A stretch of 64,000 bases of DNA from Isoalcanivorax pacificus W11-5 (GCF_000299335.2 NZ_CP004387.1:1922001-1986000), one strand, 5' to 3'; numbered from the stretch's first letter, positions 36,698-45,931 are shown. The notes: generated by a model from the sequence alone, not told the origin. Program-made: numbers and translations.

Positions 36698-39378
36698 CGG
36701 CCATTCCGGTGCTCGGTGCACAGCGCGACACGACCTGTCCCTATTGTGGCGTCGGCTGCGGCGTCAGCATGCACCGTGAGGAGGACGGCTGGCGTGCCAC
36801 GGGGCTGGCGCAGCATCCCGCCAATTTTGGCCGTCTGTGCGTGAAAGGCAGCGCACTGGGTGAAACGCTTGGCCTGCAGGAGCGGCTGCTGTCGCCGGAG
36901 ATTGACGGCTGCCGTGTGGACTGGGATCGGGCGCTGGACACGGTCGCGGCCCGCCTGCGGGAAGCGATGCAGACGCATGGACCGGAATCCGTGGCGTTCT
37001 ATGTCTCCGGCCAGTTGCTCACCGAGGATTACTACGTCGCCAATAAACTGATGAAAGGGTTTATCGGCGCGGCGAACATCGACACCAACTCGCGCCTGTG
37101 CATGTCCAGTGCCGTGGCCGCGCACAAGAAAATCTTTGGCGCCGATGCCGTGCCCGGTTGCTACCAGGACCTGGCGCTGGCCGACCTGGTGATCCTCACC
37201 GGCTCGAACATGGCCTGGACACATCCGGTGGTGTACCAGCGGCTGGTAGCCGCGAAGCAGGCGCGCCCCGCCATGAAAGTGGTGGTCATTGATCCGCGCG
37301 AAACGGCCACCTGCGACCTGGCCGATCTGCATCTGCCGCTGGCCGCCGGTACCGACGGTTTCCTGTTTACGGGCCTGCTTGCCTGGTGCGCGCGGCAAGG
37401 GCTGCTGGACCAGGCCTACATTGATGCGCACACGCGCGGTTTCGCAGAGTGTCTGGCTGCGGCGGCGCAGGCCTGTCCTGATCTGGCCAGCACTGCACAG
37501 CAGTGCGGATTGCCACTGGAAACACTGCGCACTTTCTTCGCATGGTTCGCTGAGTCGCCACGCACGGTGACGGTTTTTTCCCAGGGCATCAACCAGTCCG
37601 ATACCGGTGTCGACAAGGCGTGCGCCATTATTCATTGCCATCTGGCCACCGGCCGCATTGGCAAACCCGGTGCCGCACCGTTTTCGATTACCGGCCAGCC
37701 GAATGCCATGGGCGGCCGCGAAGTGGGCGGGCTGGCAAACCAGTTGGCGGCGCACATGGGCTTCGAGGCGTGCGCACGGGTCGCGCGTTTCTGGCGCACC
37801 GACCGCATCGCCCGCAGCCCCGGATTCAAGGCAGTGGACCTGTTCCGTGCCGTGGGCGAGGGGCGTATCAAAGTGGTGTGGATCATGGCCACCAATCCGG
37901 TCGTGTCCATGCCGGAGGCGGACCTGGTGCGCGCCGCACTGGCGCATTGCCCGACGGTCATCGTGTCCGATTGCGTGGCCGATACCGACACGCTGCGGCT
38001 GGCGCATATCCGGCTGCCGGCGGCGGCGTGGGGCGAAAAGGACGGCACGGTGACCAATTCCGAGCGGCGTATTTCACGCCAGCGGCCGTTCCTGCCGTTG
38101 CCTGGCGAAGCAAGGCCGGACTGGTGGATCATCAGTGAAGTGGCGCGGCGAATGGGCTTCGAAGCGGCCTTCCCGTACCAGTCGCCGGCACAGATCTTTC
38201 GTGAACACGCGGCCTTGTCCGGCTATGAAAACGATGGCCGCCGCGCGTTCGACATCAGCGCGCTGGCGCAACTGACCGACCAGCAGTACGAACAGCTTTT
38301 ACCTGTCCAGTGGCCGCTCAGCGGTAAAGGTCCGTTCAGGCCCGGTGCGTCTGGCACCGAGCGCCTGTTTGCTGACGGCCACTTTTTTTCTCCCGATGGC
38401 CGCGCGCACTGTACGCCGGTGACACCGCGCCGGCCCATGGCGCGTACTACCGCCGAATGGCCGCTGCTGCTGAACAGTGGCCGCCTGCGCGACCAGTGGC
38501 ACACCATGACGCGCACGGGCCGGGCTGCCCGTCTGCTCAGCCACGTCAGCGAACCTTACATCGCGGTGCATCCCGCAGACCTGGCAACGGCCGGTGTGGA
38601 TGACGGTGAACTGGTGCAGGTGGAAAGCCCGCTCGGGCAATGCCTGGTCGCCGCGCGTGCCAGCAATGAACAGACGCCGGGTGAAGTGTTCATGCCGATT
38701 CACTGGAACGACTGTTTTGCCAGCGCGGCCCGCGTTGATGCGCTGGTGGCGGCGATCTGCGATGAGGAATCCGGCCAGCCGGCGTTCAAGCAAACGCCGG
38801 TGCGGCTGCAGCGCTATGCCGCCCGGTGGCAGGCGCGTGTGATCACGGCAGAGCCGGTCCAGACACCCGACAGCCAGTATTACTGGTGCCGTGTGCCCGA
38901 TGGTGCGCTGGTGCGCTGGCGCATGGCCGGCAGCCGTGCCGTCACGCTCGACTGGCTGAAAGCCCGTTGCCCGACCATCACCGACTGGGCCGAGATGGTG
39001 GACGCTGCGCGCGGGCATTTTCGTCTGCTGGGATATCGCCATGGCCGGCCCGTGTGTTTCGCCGCGCTGGCCCCGTCACTGGTCACGCTGGATGAAGACT
39101 GGCTGGTGCAGCAATTGCGTGCGTCAGCGCCGGCCGATGCACTGCAACTGATGGCGGGGCAACCCGGTGGGGCGCGTGACACCAGCCCTGTGGTCTGCAG
39201 CTGTCACCAGGTGCGTGAAGCGGCACTGGAAGACGCGGTGCGAAACGGTTGCCACGATGTGGCGGCACTGGGGCAATGCACACGCGCCGGCACCGGTTGC
39301 GGTTCCTGCCTGCCGGAAATCAAGACACTGCTGGCGCGCGTGCGCACCGGGACGCCTGAGGAGATCGCCCAATGTTGA
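36694..39378 (+). CDS. nasA: Assimilatory nitrate reductase, molybdopterin catalytic subunit
   Basis: 894-residue cytoplasmic nitrate reductase of the Mo-bisMGD family (Klebsiella NasA; called NasC in some organisms). N-terminal [4Fe-4S] motif CPYCGVGC (C15, C18, C22) with a later Cys in GRLCVKG; Mo-cofactor regions include NIDTNSRLCMSSAV and GQPNAMGGREVGGLANQL; a molydopterin-dinucleotide binding domain follows (LLLNSGRLRDQWHTMTRTGR). The C-terminus adds a BFD-like [2Fe-2S] domain (VVCSCHQVREAALEDAV, from about residue 833; CTRAGTGCGSC). No Tat signal, so it is cytoplasmic. Confidence 0.95.
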   Translation: MTAIPVLGAQRDTTCPYCGVGCGVSMHREEDGWRATGLAQHPANFGRLCVKGSALGETLGLQERLLSPEIDGCRVDWDRALDTVAARLREAMQTHGPESVAFYVSGQLLTEDYYVANKLMKGFIGAANIDTNSRLCMSSAVAAHKKIFGADAVPGCYQDLALADLVILTGSNMAWTHPVVYQRLVAAKQARPAMKVVVIDPRETATCDLADLHLPLAAGTDGFLFTGLLAWCARQGLLDQAYIDAHTRGFAECLAAAAQACPDLASTAQQCGLPLETLRTFFAWFAESPRTVTVFSQGINQSDTGVDKACAIIHCHLATGRIGKPGAAPFSITGQPNAMGGREVGGLANQLAAHMGFEACARVARFWRTDRIARSPGFKAVDLFRAVGEGRIKVVWIMATNPVVSMPEADLVRAALAHCPTVIVSDCVADTDTLRLAHIRLPAAAWGEKDGTVTNSERRISRQRPFLPLPGEARPDWWIISEVARRMGFEAAFPYQSPAQIFREHAALSGYENDGRRAFDISALAQLTDQQYEQLLPVQWPLSGKGPFRPGASGTERLFADGHFFSPDGRAHCTPVTPRRPMARTTAEWPLLLNSGRLRDQWHTMTRTGRAARLLSHVSEPYIAVHPADLATAGVDDGELVQVESPLGQCLVAARASNEQTPGEVFMPIHWNDCFASAARVDALVAAICDEESGQPAFKQTPVRLQRYAARWQARVITAEPVQTPDSQYYWCRVPDGALVRWRMAGSRAVTLDWLKARCPTITDWAEMVDAARGHFRLLGYRHGRPVCFAALAPSLVTLDEDWLVQQLRASAPADALQLMAGQPGGARDTSPVVCSCHQVREAALEDAVRNGCHDVAALGQCTRAGTGCGSCLPEIKTLLARVRTGTPEEIAQC

Positions 39379-40214
39379 GTCTGTTTGCACCCTGGGATCG
39401 GGGCATTGATGCATCGCGTCCGCGCTGGTTCGCGCGCTGGCGCAGCGCGGCACGCCAGGGACAGGTGTGGCTGGTCGGCGCCGGCCCCGGTGATCCGGAA
39501 CTGATCACAGTACGTGCCCTGCGCTTGTTGCAACAGGCGGACGTAGTGGTCTACGACCGGCTGGTGGCGCCGGCGTTGCTGGCGCACTGCCGGCGCGGTG
39601 TGCGCCGCCTTTATGTCGGCAAGCGCAGCGGCGCACACAGTGTGCCGCAGCAGGAGATCAATGCGTTGCTGGTGCGCGAAGCGCAGGCCGGCCGTCGCGT
39701 GGTACGGCTCAAGGGCGGTGACCCGTTTGTGTTCGGCCGCGGGGGCGAGGAAATGCTGGCGCTGCGCGCAGCGGGCGTGCCGGTGTCGGTGGTGCCCGGC
39801 ATCAGCGCCGCGCACGGTTGTGCCGCCGCCACCGGCATGCCTTTGACGCATCGTGATCTGGCCGATGGCGTCACCTTCATCACCGCCCACCGCCGCGACG
39901 GTGCGGCCGACACCGACTGGGCGGCGCTGGCCGCCCAACCGTCGCGCACGCTGGTGTGCTACATGGGCCTGAGTGAACTGGCGCGGATCAGCCAGCAACT
40001 GATACAGCATGGTTTGCCGGCGTCGACGCCAGCGGCGTTGATTTGCCATGGCACCACGGCGGCGCAGCGCGCGGTACGCTGCCGTCTCGACACACTGGCC
40101 GACACCGCACAGCAGGCGGCCATGGCGTCACCCTGCCTGCTGATTATCGGGCAGGTAGTGGCGCTGGGTGACCCGACACAACTGTGCGCCATCGAGCAGA
40201 TGGCCACGGCATAA
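39372..40214 (+). CDS. cobA: Uroporphyrinogen-III C-methyltransferase (siroheme synthesis)
   Basis: 280-residue SUMT that makes precorrin-2 for siroheme, the NirB cofactor. Motifs: VWLVGAGPGDPELITVRALR, DVVVYDRLV, RVVRLKGGDPFVFGRGGEE, VVPGISAAHGCAAATGMPLT. It has no CysG-type oxidase/chelatase domain. The N-terminus carries about 28 extra residues. Start overlaps the nitrate reductase stop by seven bases; a terminator follows. Confidence 0.95.
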   Translation: MLSLFAPWDRGIDASRPRWFARWRSAARQGQVWLVGAGPGDPELITVRALRLLQQADVVVYDRLVAPALLAHCRRGVRRLYVGKRSGAHSVPQQEINALLVREAQAGRRVVRLKGGDPFVFGRGGEEMLALRAAGVPVSVVPGISAAHGCAAATGMPLTHRDLADGVTFITAHRRDGAADTDWAALAAQPSRTLVCYMGLSELARISQQLIQHGLPASTPAALICHGTTAAQRAVRCRLDTLADTAQQAAMASPCLLIIGQVVALGDPTQLCAIEQMATA

Positions 40215-40227
40215 CGACAAGTGGTTC

Positions 40228-40252
40228 GCGCCGGTCAGCACGGCGCTTTTTT
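40228..40252 (+). terminator. Intrinsic terminator after cobA
   Basis: GCGCCG / CGGCGC stem with a seven-base loop and six T. It lies only 38 bases before the porin ATG, so porin expression needs read-through or a promoter within this short gap. Confidence 0.75.
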
Positions 40253-40289
40253 GGACAGGGCATGTCAATTCATCACAGGGGGAGTCGTC

Positions 40290-41498
40290 ATGTCCAACTA
40301 TTTACTGTGTGCGCTGGTTGTCGCGCTGTCGCTGTTTTCTGCTCCGCAAAACACGCTCGCGTCACCGCTGGACGCACTGGCCGGGGGGAAGCTGTCGCTG
40401 GGTTGGCGCTATCGCCTCGAACAGGTACGGCAGCCTGATGCCTTTGACCAGGATGCGGTGGCCAACACATTGCGCACCCGGCTTGGCTACCGCTCCGGCG
40501 AATGGGCAGGCTGGCGCTTGCAGGCGGAGTTCGATCAGGTTGCCTGGCTGTTCGATGACCGTTTCAACAGCACCCGCAACGGCCAGAGTACCTTCCCGAC
40601 GGTGGCTGATCCGAAGGGCGCTGATCTCAACCAGTTTGCGTTGCATTGGCAACCGGATGAACAGCTGGCGCTGACGCTCGGGCGGCAGCGGCTGCAACTG
40701 GATAACCAGCGCTTTGTCGGCGCGGTGGGCTGGCGCCAGAACGAACAGACATTCGATGCGGTGAGCCTGCGTTACCGGATGCCGGCGGCACTCACCTGGC
40801 ACTACGCCTGGCTGGGGCACATCCGGCGCGTGTTCGGCCCGGAAGAGGGCGCGCCACCTGCCGTACTCGACAGCAACAGCCATCTGCTGAATGCGCGCCT
40901 GCTGGCCGGGCCGGTGACGCTGGTCGGCTATGGTTATGCGCTGGCCTTCGACAATGCACCGGCGCTGTCGAGCCTGACCGCCGGCCTGCGGGCGCAGGCC
41001 TCCCCGGTGTCGGGCGACTGGCGTTTTCCGCTGACAGCGGAGGCGGCGCGCCAGCGCGATCACGACGACAACCCGCAACGCTACCGCGCCGATTACCTGC
41101 TGCTGGAAGCGGGTGCCGGCTGGCGCGGCTATCTGTTGACGCTTGGCCAGGAGCGGCTGGGCGCCGACCGGGATGCCGGTGTGGCGTTGCAGACCCCGCT
41201 GGCGACCTTGCACGCGTTTCAGGGCTTCACCGATGTGTTCCTGACGACGCCACCGGCGGGCCTGGTGGATCAGTATGTGCGCGTTGCAGTGCCCACCGGG
41301 GCGGTGCAGTGGACGCTCGGCGCGCACCGCTTTGAGGCGGCCACGGGCGACGCGGCGTATGGCCGCGAGTGGAATCTGTCCGCCGGCTGGCAGGCGCGTG
41401 ACTGGCTGCATCTGCTGGTGAAGGCGGCTGACTACCAGGCGCGTGAATTTTCCGTCGATACGCGCAAATTATGGCTGCAGGCCACGCTGAATTTCTGA
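40290..41498 (+). CDS. Outer-membrane porin-like protein (alginate export family type)
   Basis: 402 residues with a signal peptide (SNYLLCALVVALSLFSAPQ, cleavage near TLASP). The rest alternates polar and hydrophobic residues with many aromatic girdle positions (LSLGWRYRLEQVR, LQAEFDQVAWLFDDRFN, LTLGRQRLQLDNQRFVGAVG) and ends in Phe (LWLQATLNF), as outer-membrane barrels do. The GRQRL...F.GAVGWRQNEQTFD stretch fits the alginate-export porin family. GGGGGAG precedes the ATG. Located in the nitrate region, it may help nitrate cross the outer membrane; this is inference. Confidence 0.75.
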   Translation: MSNYLLCALVVALSLFSAPQNTLASPLDALAGGKLSLGWRYRLEQVRQPDAFDQDAVANTLRTRLGYRSGEWAGWRLQAEFDQVAWLFDDRFNSTRNGQSTFPTVADPKGADLNQFALHWQPDEQLALTLGRQRLQLDNQRFVGAVGWRQNEQTFDAVSLRYRMPAALTWHYAWLGHIRRVFGPEEGAPPAVLDSNSHLLNARLLAGPVTLVGYGYALAFDNAPALSSLTAGLRAQASPVSGDWRFPLTAEAARQRDHDDNPQRYRADYLLLEAGAGWRGYLLTLGQERLGADRDAGVALQTPLATLHAFQGFTDVFLTTPPAGLVDQYVRVAVPTGAVQWTLGAHRFEAATGDAAYGREWNLSAGWQARDWLHLLVKAADYQAREFSVDTRKLWLQATLNF

Positions 41499-41552
41499 TC
41501 GCTGCGTACGGCGTCATGGCTTTGTAAATTCGTCGGCAGCCGTCGCTGAATG

Positions 41553-41568
41553 TGGCGCAGCATTTGCA
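41553..41568 (+). promoter_or_regulatory. Sigma-54 promoter of the orphan nirD
   Basis: TGGCGCAGCATTTGCA: GG/GC at the -24/-12 spacing with TTGCA. Predicted start about 41579. Confidence 0.7.
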
Positions 41569-41585
41569 GTGCTTCAGGTCATGCT

Positions 41586-41599
41586 GGCCAATGACGGCC
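41586..41599 (+). promoter_or_regulatory. Single ANTAR-like hairpin in the orphan nirD leader
   Basis: GGCC-AATGAC-GGCC: four-pair stem, six-base loop with A at 1 and G at 4, about seven bases after the predicted start. Only one hairpin and no terminator are seen, so it may be fortuitous. Confidence 0.3.
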
Positions 41600-41625
41600 G
41601 CAGGAAAACTGACGGGAGGACAGGG

Positions 41626-41991
41626 ATGCGCGACAACGACATGACGTCCGATGTGATCAGTGGCTGGCAGGACATCTGTAGCGTGACCGATATCGTGCTC
41701 GATGGCGGTATTGCCGTGCAGGTGAACGGCCAGCCGGTGGCGGTCTTTCACACCGTGGATGGCTTTTTTGCGGTCAGCAACCGTGACCCGTTTTCCCAGC
41801 GCAATGTGCTCTGGCAAGGTCGCGTTGGCGAAATTCGCGGCAAGCTGGTGGTGGCGGTGCCGGGCAGCGACCGGCATTTCTGCCTGCGCACCGGCATCTG
41901 CCTGGAGGACATGACGCAGGCGTTATCAACCTGGCCGGTCACCGTCCGCGACGGGCGGCTGCTGGTGTCGCGGCACGCCCGCGCAGCCTGA
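41626..41991 (+). CDS. Second NirD-like Rieske-fold protein
   Basis: 121 residues, closely similar to NirD at 35110 over its full length (GWQDICSVTDIVLDGG, VFHTVDGFFAVSNRDPFSQR, HFCLRTGICLEDMTQALSTW). It has no adjacent nirB and its own sigma-54 promoter. GGGAGGA precedes the ATG at 41626; the in-frame ATG at 41569 coincides with the predicted promoter end. It may be an alternative NirB partner or serve another flavin/siroheme enzyme. Confidence 0.88.
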   Translation: MRDNDMTSDVISGWQDICSVTDIVLDGGIAVQVNGQPVAVFHTVDGFFAVSNRDPFSQRNVLWQGRVGEIRGKLVVAVPGSDRHFCLRTGICLEDMTQALSTWPVTVRDGRLLVSRHARAA

Positions 41992-42002
41992 TAGCCGGTG
42001 GC

Positions 42003-43127
42003 TCAATAGCGCGGTGGCGCCAGCGGCTGCGAGGCCGGCGGATGCTCACAGCCGGCCTGGCAGCGCCAGTCCGGTGCCAGGCCAAAGCGCAGCGTGCTGG
42101 TGGTGATGGTGCTGCTGCCGCTGAACACGAACATCACCGCCCAGATACCCTGCAGCGCGATCAGCACGCCGGGATGCCACAGGCCGGCGAGTCCAGCGCC
42201 GAGGTCTGCAGCCATGCCGGTATGCATCGGCAGCGCGAGGGTAATGCCGATGCCCCAGCCACAGGCAATCAGGGCCATCACCTGGTAGGCAGAGATCTGT
42301 TTGCTGCCGCCGCGATAATCGGCGCGGAGTGTTTCCGAATACAGCCGCCAGAGCTGGCTGCCCACCAGCGCAATGCCGAACGCCAGTTCAAACTGCTGAT
42401 GGAAAAACAGTATTGCGCAGGCAATGGCGAGCAGGGTGTACAGCGAGCAGGTGATCGCCTGGATCGGGATCACGGCACGGCCTTCCATGCCGCCGGCAAA
42501 GGCGATTTTCTTGGTTTCCCCTTCAAACACCTGGGCGTAGCGCTGTGCCAGTGCGCGCAGTGTGGCAGGGCTTTCATCCACCGCCTTGCCGTAACAGCAA
42601 CCGAAACTGATGCAGGCCAGCCGCCCGACGCCTTCGCCGATCACGTAGGCAATGGCCATGGCGGCCAGCATCGGCAACACCGGCAACGAGGTGCCAAACC
42701 ATGCCTGGGCGCGTGTATCCAGCCACCAGAGCAGGATCGGCGCCACGATGATGCCGACGAAGCTGGCGCCACCGACGGTGAAACCGTGGCGGTTTTTTTC
42801 CACCACCACGGCGATCAGCTTTGCGGCCGGCAGGCACAGCGCGAGCACCACCACGGTGAGCAACAGGGTCAGGCCGAGGTCGGCGCCCACCGCCGAGGTC
42901 AGCAGGATGAAGGTCGCCACCGCGATGGCGCCGGCACAGGCGGTAAAGAAACCGTAAAAGGTCAGGTTGCGGCCACGCCAGTGGCCCTGCGCGTCGCGGC
43001 CCAGCGGCAGCACCGCGATAAACTGCCAGCGCGCGCGGGGCAGGATGCGAAACAGCCATTGGTAAAGCAGGGCGAATGCGGCGCCGATACAGAGCAGGAA
43101 CAGATCGGCCAGTGCGGTCTGCGTCAT
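42003..43127 (-). CDS. Prolipoprotein diacylglyceryl transferase-like membrane protein
   Basis: 374 residues, about eight membrane segments. The pattern YVIGEGVGRLACISFGCCYG, PIQAITCSLYTLL and RLYSETLRADYRGG-x-ISAYQ parallels the Lgt blocks (GRxxN..., PSQLYE, R-x-E-x-x-R-x-D, Q-x-x-S), but the catalytic-site His-Gly-Gly block is replaced by NLTFYGFF and the central block holds adjacent cysteines (FGCCYG). It is therefore a divergent Lgt-family member and not the housekeeping enzyme. Lipid-transferase activity is uncertain. Convergent with the orphan nirD (11-base gap). Confidence 0.6.
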   Translation of the reverse strand: MTQTALADLFLLCIGAAFALLYQWLFRILPRARWQFIAVLPLGRDAQGHWRGRNLTFYGFFTACAGAIAVATFILLTSAVGADLGLTLLLTVVVLALCLPAAKLIAVVVEKNRHGFTVGGASFVGIIVAPILLWWLDTRAQAWFGTSLPVLPMLAAMAIAYVIGEGVGRLACISFGCCYGKAVDESPATLRALAQRYAQVFEGETKKIAFAGGMEGRAVIPIQAITCSLYTLLAIACAILFFHQQFELAFGIALVGSQLWRLYSETLRADYRGGSKQISAYQVMALIACGWGIGITLALPMHTGMAADLGAGLAGLWHPGVLIALQGIWAVMFVFSGSSTITTSTLRFGLAPDWRCQAGCEHPPASQPLAPPRY

Positions 43128-43246
43128 GAGTCACCTCCGTCAAAGCCGTGTGATGCTGCGCAGAGCGTCGCCGCTGCCGCCGTCGCTTTGGTGACAGGCC
43201 GGTGAAGTGTTTATGACAGGCGTCAGCCGGGCAGTTGCTGGCGTAG

Positions 43247-44155
43247 TTACTGTAGCGCCTGGCACGGCTGGGCATGGCGATGACCGAGTTCGATCCATGA
43301 ATCCAGCATCAGTCGTGTCTGTGGCGCCAGTTTGCGAAAATGCTGGGCGAGAAACGGCGCCAGCGGCATCGGGCTGAACACCGGCAGCAGCCGGGTCAGC
43401 GCATGCAGCAACAGGCCACGGGGCAGCGGGCGGCCAACGCCGTGATCCAGATAATGCGCACTGATACGCAGGGCTTCATCGGCACCGCGTGCCGCCAGAC
43501 CAAGTTGTGCGGATCGCCGCAGCGCCTGCAACGACCAGTCGCAGTGCTCCAGCGCCGCCGCCGATGGAGTCAGCAAGGCGTTCACACGCGCGGCGAGCCA
43601 GGGCAGGTCGCGGCTGGTCAGTGCCGGCAGGCCACCGGCGCGCAACAGCCGGGCCAGGTCGCGCCCGGCCGGACAACGCTGCACCACCGCGCCGGTGGCC
43701 GGCAGGTACCAGGCGGTGCCGGCGGGCAGGTCGGTAAAGGGCTGTGGCGTACGGAATGCAGAAAAGGTCACCATGCCCTGCAGAATCGGGCCTGCGTAGT
43801 ACTGGCGCAGGCGCGTGCGATCACGCACGTCCGGGGTCCAGCTCACTACCTGGGTGGCGTTGCCCAGCGCCTGCAGCTGTTCGCCGAGCCAGCCATCCAG
43901 CAATGCCTGCGAGGGCAGGCAAAGCCAGAACTGGTCCGGGCGCCGGGGCAGTTCTTTCAGGTGGGTCACGCTGGGCAGGTGCACTGTCACGCTCTCTGGC
44001 GCGTGACGCCGGCGCAGGCGGTGCAGGGCGTGTGCATGTGGCGGGCTGCCGGGACGGCGCAGCAGCACTGGCTGCACGCCGGCCCGTTGCAAATGGGTGG
44101 CGAACACGGTGGCGGTGGCGCCCTGGCCGGCAATCAGGATATGACGTGGCCGCAT
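43247..44155 (-). CDS. Ketopantoate reductase-like NAD(P)-binding protein
   Basis: 302 residues. It begins HILIAGQGATATVFATHLQR, a variant of the ApbA/PanE glycine-rich motif, followed by a Rossmann domain and a helical C-terminal domain (LPWLAARVNALLTPSAAALE) as in ketopantoate reductases. Typical active-site Lys and Glu are hard to place, so substrate is unknown and it may not be the pantothenate enzyme. Divergent from the GMC oxidoreductase. Confidence 0.6.
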   Translation of the reverse strand: MRPRHILIAGQGATATVFATHLQRAGVQPVLLRRPGSPPHAHALHRLRRRHAPESVTVHLPSVTHLKELPRRPDQFWLCLPSQALLDGWLGEQLQALGNATQVVSWTPDVRDRTRLRQYYAGPILQGMVTFSAFRTPQPFTDLPAGTAWYLPATGAVVQRCPAGRDLARLLRAGGLPALTSRDLPWLAARVNALLTPSAAALEHCDWSLQALRRSAQLGLAARGADEALRISAHYLDHGVGRPLPRGLLLHALTRLLPVFSPMPLAPFLAQHFRKLAPQTRLMLDSWIELGHRHAQPCQALQ

Positions 44156-44338
44156 AGCATGCGTTCTCGATGGCCGGTGCGGGACGCCCCCGGGTTATTA
44201 TTTTTCCCGGTATAGTGTTGTAGCTTTTGTGACAGCGCCAGCATTCTCTGCCGAGTGGTGCTTTCAGGGTGGGGTTGGCGGATAAGCCGTAAACAGGCGT
44301 GCGTAAACTGTGCACGTCGTCAGGGGAAGGAAGACAGC

Positions 44339-45916
44339 ATGGAACGGGTGGATACGCTGGTGATCGGCAGCGGTTTTGGCGGTGCCGTGATGGCGCTGCG
44401 GCTGGCCGAGAAGGGGGCGAAGGTGGTGGTGCTGGAGCGCGGACGACGCTGGGCACCGTCGGATTATCCCAGTGTCAGTGGCCGGCACTGGCTGTGGGAT
44501 GAAGACGAACCGGAAAAGCAGAACGGCTGGATTGATTTCCGCTATTTCGGCGATATGAGCGTGGCGGTGGGGGCGGCGGTCGGTGGCGGATCTTTGATCT
44601 ATGCCAATATCAGTGTCGAGGCGCCGCCGGAGCGTTTCCAGCAGGGCTGGCCGGCGGCGATCTCGCACGCAGTGCTGCGTCCCCATTACGACGAAGTGGC
44701 GCGCATGATGAATGTGCAGCCGCTGCCGGCGAACCAGTACACGCCCCGCACCCGATTGATGCGCGACGCGGCGGAGTCGATCGGGGCGGGCGAGCGTTTC
44801 CGGGTGTTGCCACAGGCGGTGACATTCGATCCGGACTGGCACTACCAACTGCCGCAACCGTTTGACTACCGTCACTCGCGGACCTGGACCAATGACCAGG
44901 GCCGGCAGCAGGGCACCTGTGTGCATTGCGGCAACTGCGATATTGGCTGCCCGGTGCAGGCCAAGAATACGCTCGACCTGAATTACCTGGCGGCAGCGGA
45001 AGACCTGGGTGTCGACGTGCGCCCGCTGCACCAGGTGCGTTGCATCACGCCGCTGCCTGACGGCGGCTACCGTTTGCGCGTGCGGCGGCTGGATCAGGGA
45101 CGTGATACGGAACTGGAAGCGAATCGGGTGGTGCTGGCTGCCGGCAGTATCGGCTCCACCGAACTGTTGCTGCGTTGCCGTGATCAGCACCGCACGTTGC
45201 CGGCGCTCAGTGGCCGGCTTGGCAAGGGCTGGTTGTCCAACGGCGATTTCATGACCCCGGCCTTCTATGATCACCGCACGATATCGCCTTCCCATGGGCC
45301 AACAATTTCCGCTGCCATTGATTTTCTCGATGGCAGCGAAGACGGCGCGCGTTTTTTTGTCGAGGACGGCGGTTTCCCCGATGTCCTGAGCAACCTGCTG
45401 CGACGTCGTAAACGGCGGCTGCTGCGGCGTGTGCCAATGGAGCAGAACCTGCTCGCGCGCATGCTGGGCGCACTGATTGCACGACGCGATCCGCTGGACA
45501 ATATGATGCCCTGGTTCGGTCAGGCGGTGGATCAGCCCGGCGGTGAATTCTCGTTGGGCCGGCGCTGGTACATGCCCTGGCGGCGCGACCGGCTGAAGCT
45601 GAAATGGGATTACCGCGCGGCGGAAAAGGCCGTGCAGGGGCTGGCCGACATGCACCGGCGCCTGAGTGAGGCCACGGGTGGACAGGCCATGGTGCCGCCC
45701 ACCTGGAGCCTGTTCCGCAATCTGGTCACGCCACACCCGCTGGGTGGCTGCAACATGGCCGATACGGTGGAGCAGGGCGTGGTGGATGCAAAGGGCGAAG
45801 TGTTCGGATATCCGAACCTGTTCGTGATGGATGGCAGTGTGGTGCCGGTGGCGCTCGGGCTGAATCCGTCGCGGACCATTGCAGCGCTGGCGGAGTATGC
45901 CGCGTCACGTCTGTGA
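44339..45916 (+). CDS. GMC oxidoreductase (cholesterol oxidase-like flavoprotein)
   Basis: 525 residues. FAD motif VDTLVIGSGFGGAVMALRLA at the N-terminus, GGGSLIYANISVEAPPERF after it, a ferredoxin-like CVHCGNCDIGCPVQAKNTLD segment, and the C-terminal NPSRTIAALAEY of the GMC family. The HPLGGCNM motif holds the likely active-site His. This branch includes bacterial sterol and alcohol oxidases and lacks a signal peptide here. Start at 44339 follows AAGGAAG; a longer frame to 44255 is unsupported. Confidence 0.88.
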   Translation: MERVDTLVIGSGFGGAVMALRLAEKGAKVVVLERGRRWAPSDYPSVSGRHWLWDEDEPEKQNGWIDFRYFGDMSVAVGAAVGGGSLIYANISVEAPPERFQQGWPAAISHAVLRPHYDEVARMMNVQPLPANQYTPRTRLMRDAAESIGAGERFRVLPQAVTFDPDWHYQLPQPFDYRHSRTWTNDQGRQQGTCVHCGNCDIGCPVQAKNTLDLNYLAAAEDLGVDVRPLHQVRCITPLPDGGYRLRVRRLDQGRDTELEANRVVLAAGSIGSTELLLRCRDQHRTLPALSGRLGKGWLSNGDFMTPAFYDHRTISPSHGPTISAAIDFLDGSEDGARFFVEDGGFPDVLSNLLRRRKRRLLRRVPMEQNLLARMLGALIARRDPLDNMMPWFGQAVDQPGGEFSLGRRWYMPWRRDRLKLKWDYRAAEKAVQGLADMHRRLSEATGGQAMVPPTWSLFRNLVTPHPLGGCNMADTVEQGVVDAKGEVFGYPNLFVMDGSVVPVALGLNPSRTIAALAEYAASRL

Positions 45917-45931
45917 TGAGGGGAATGGTTC

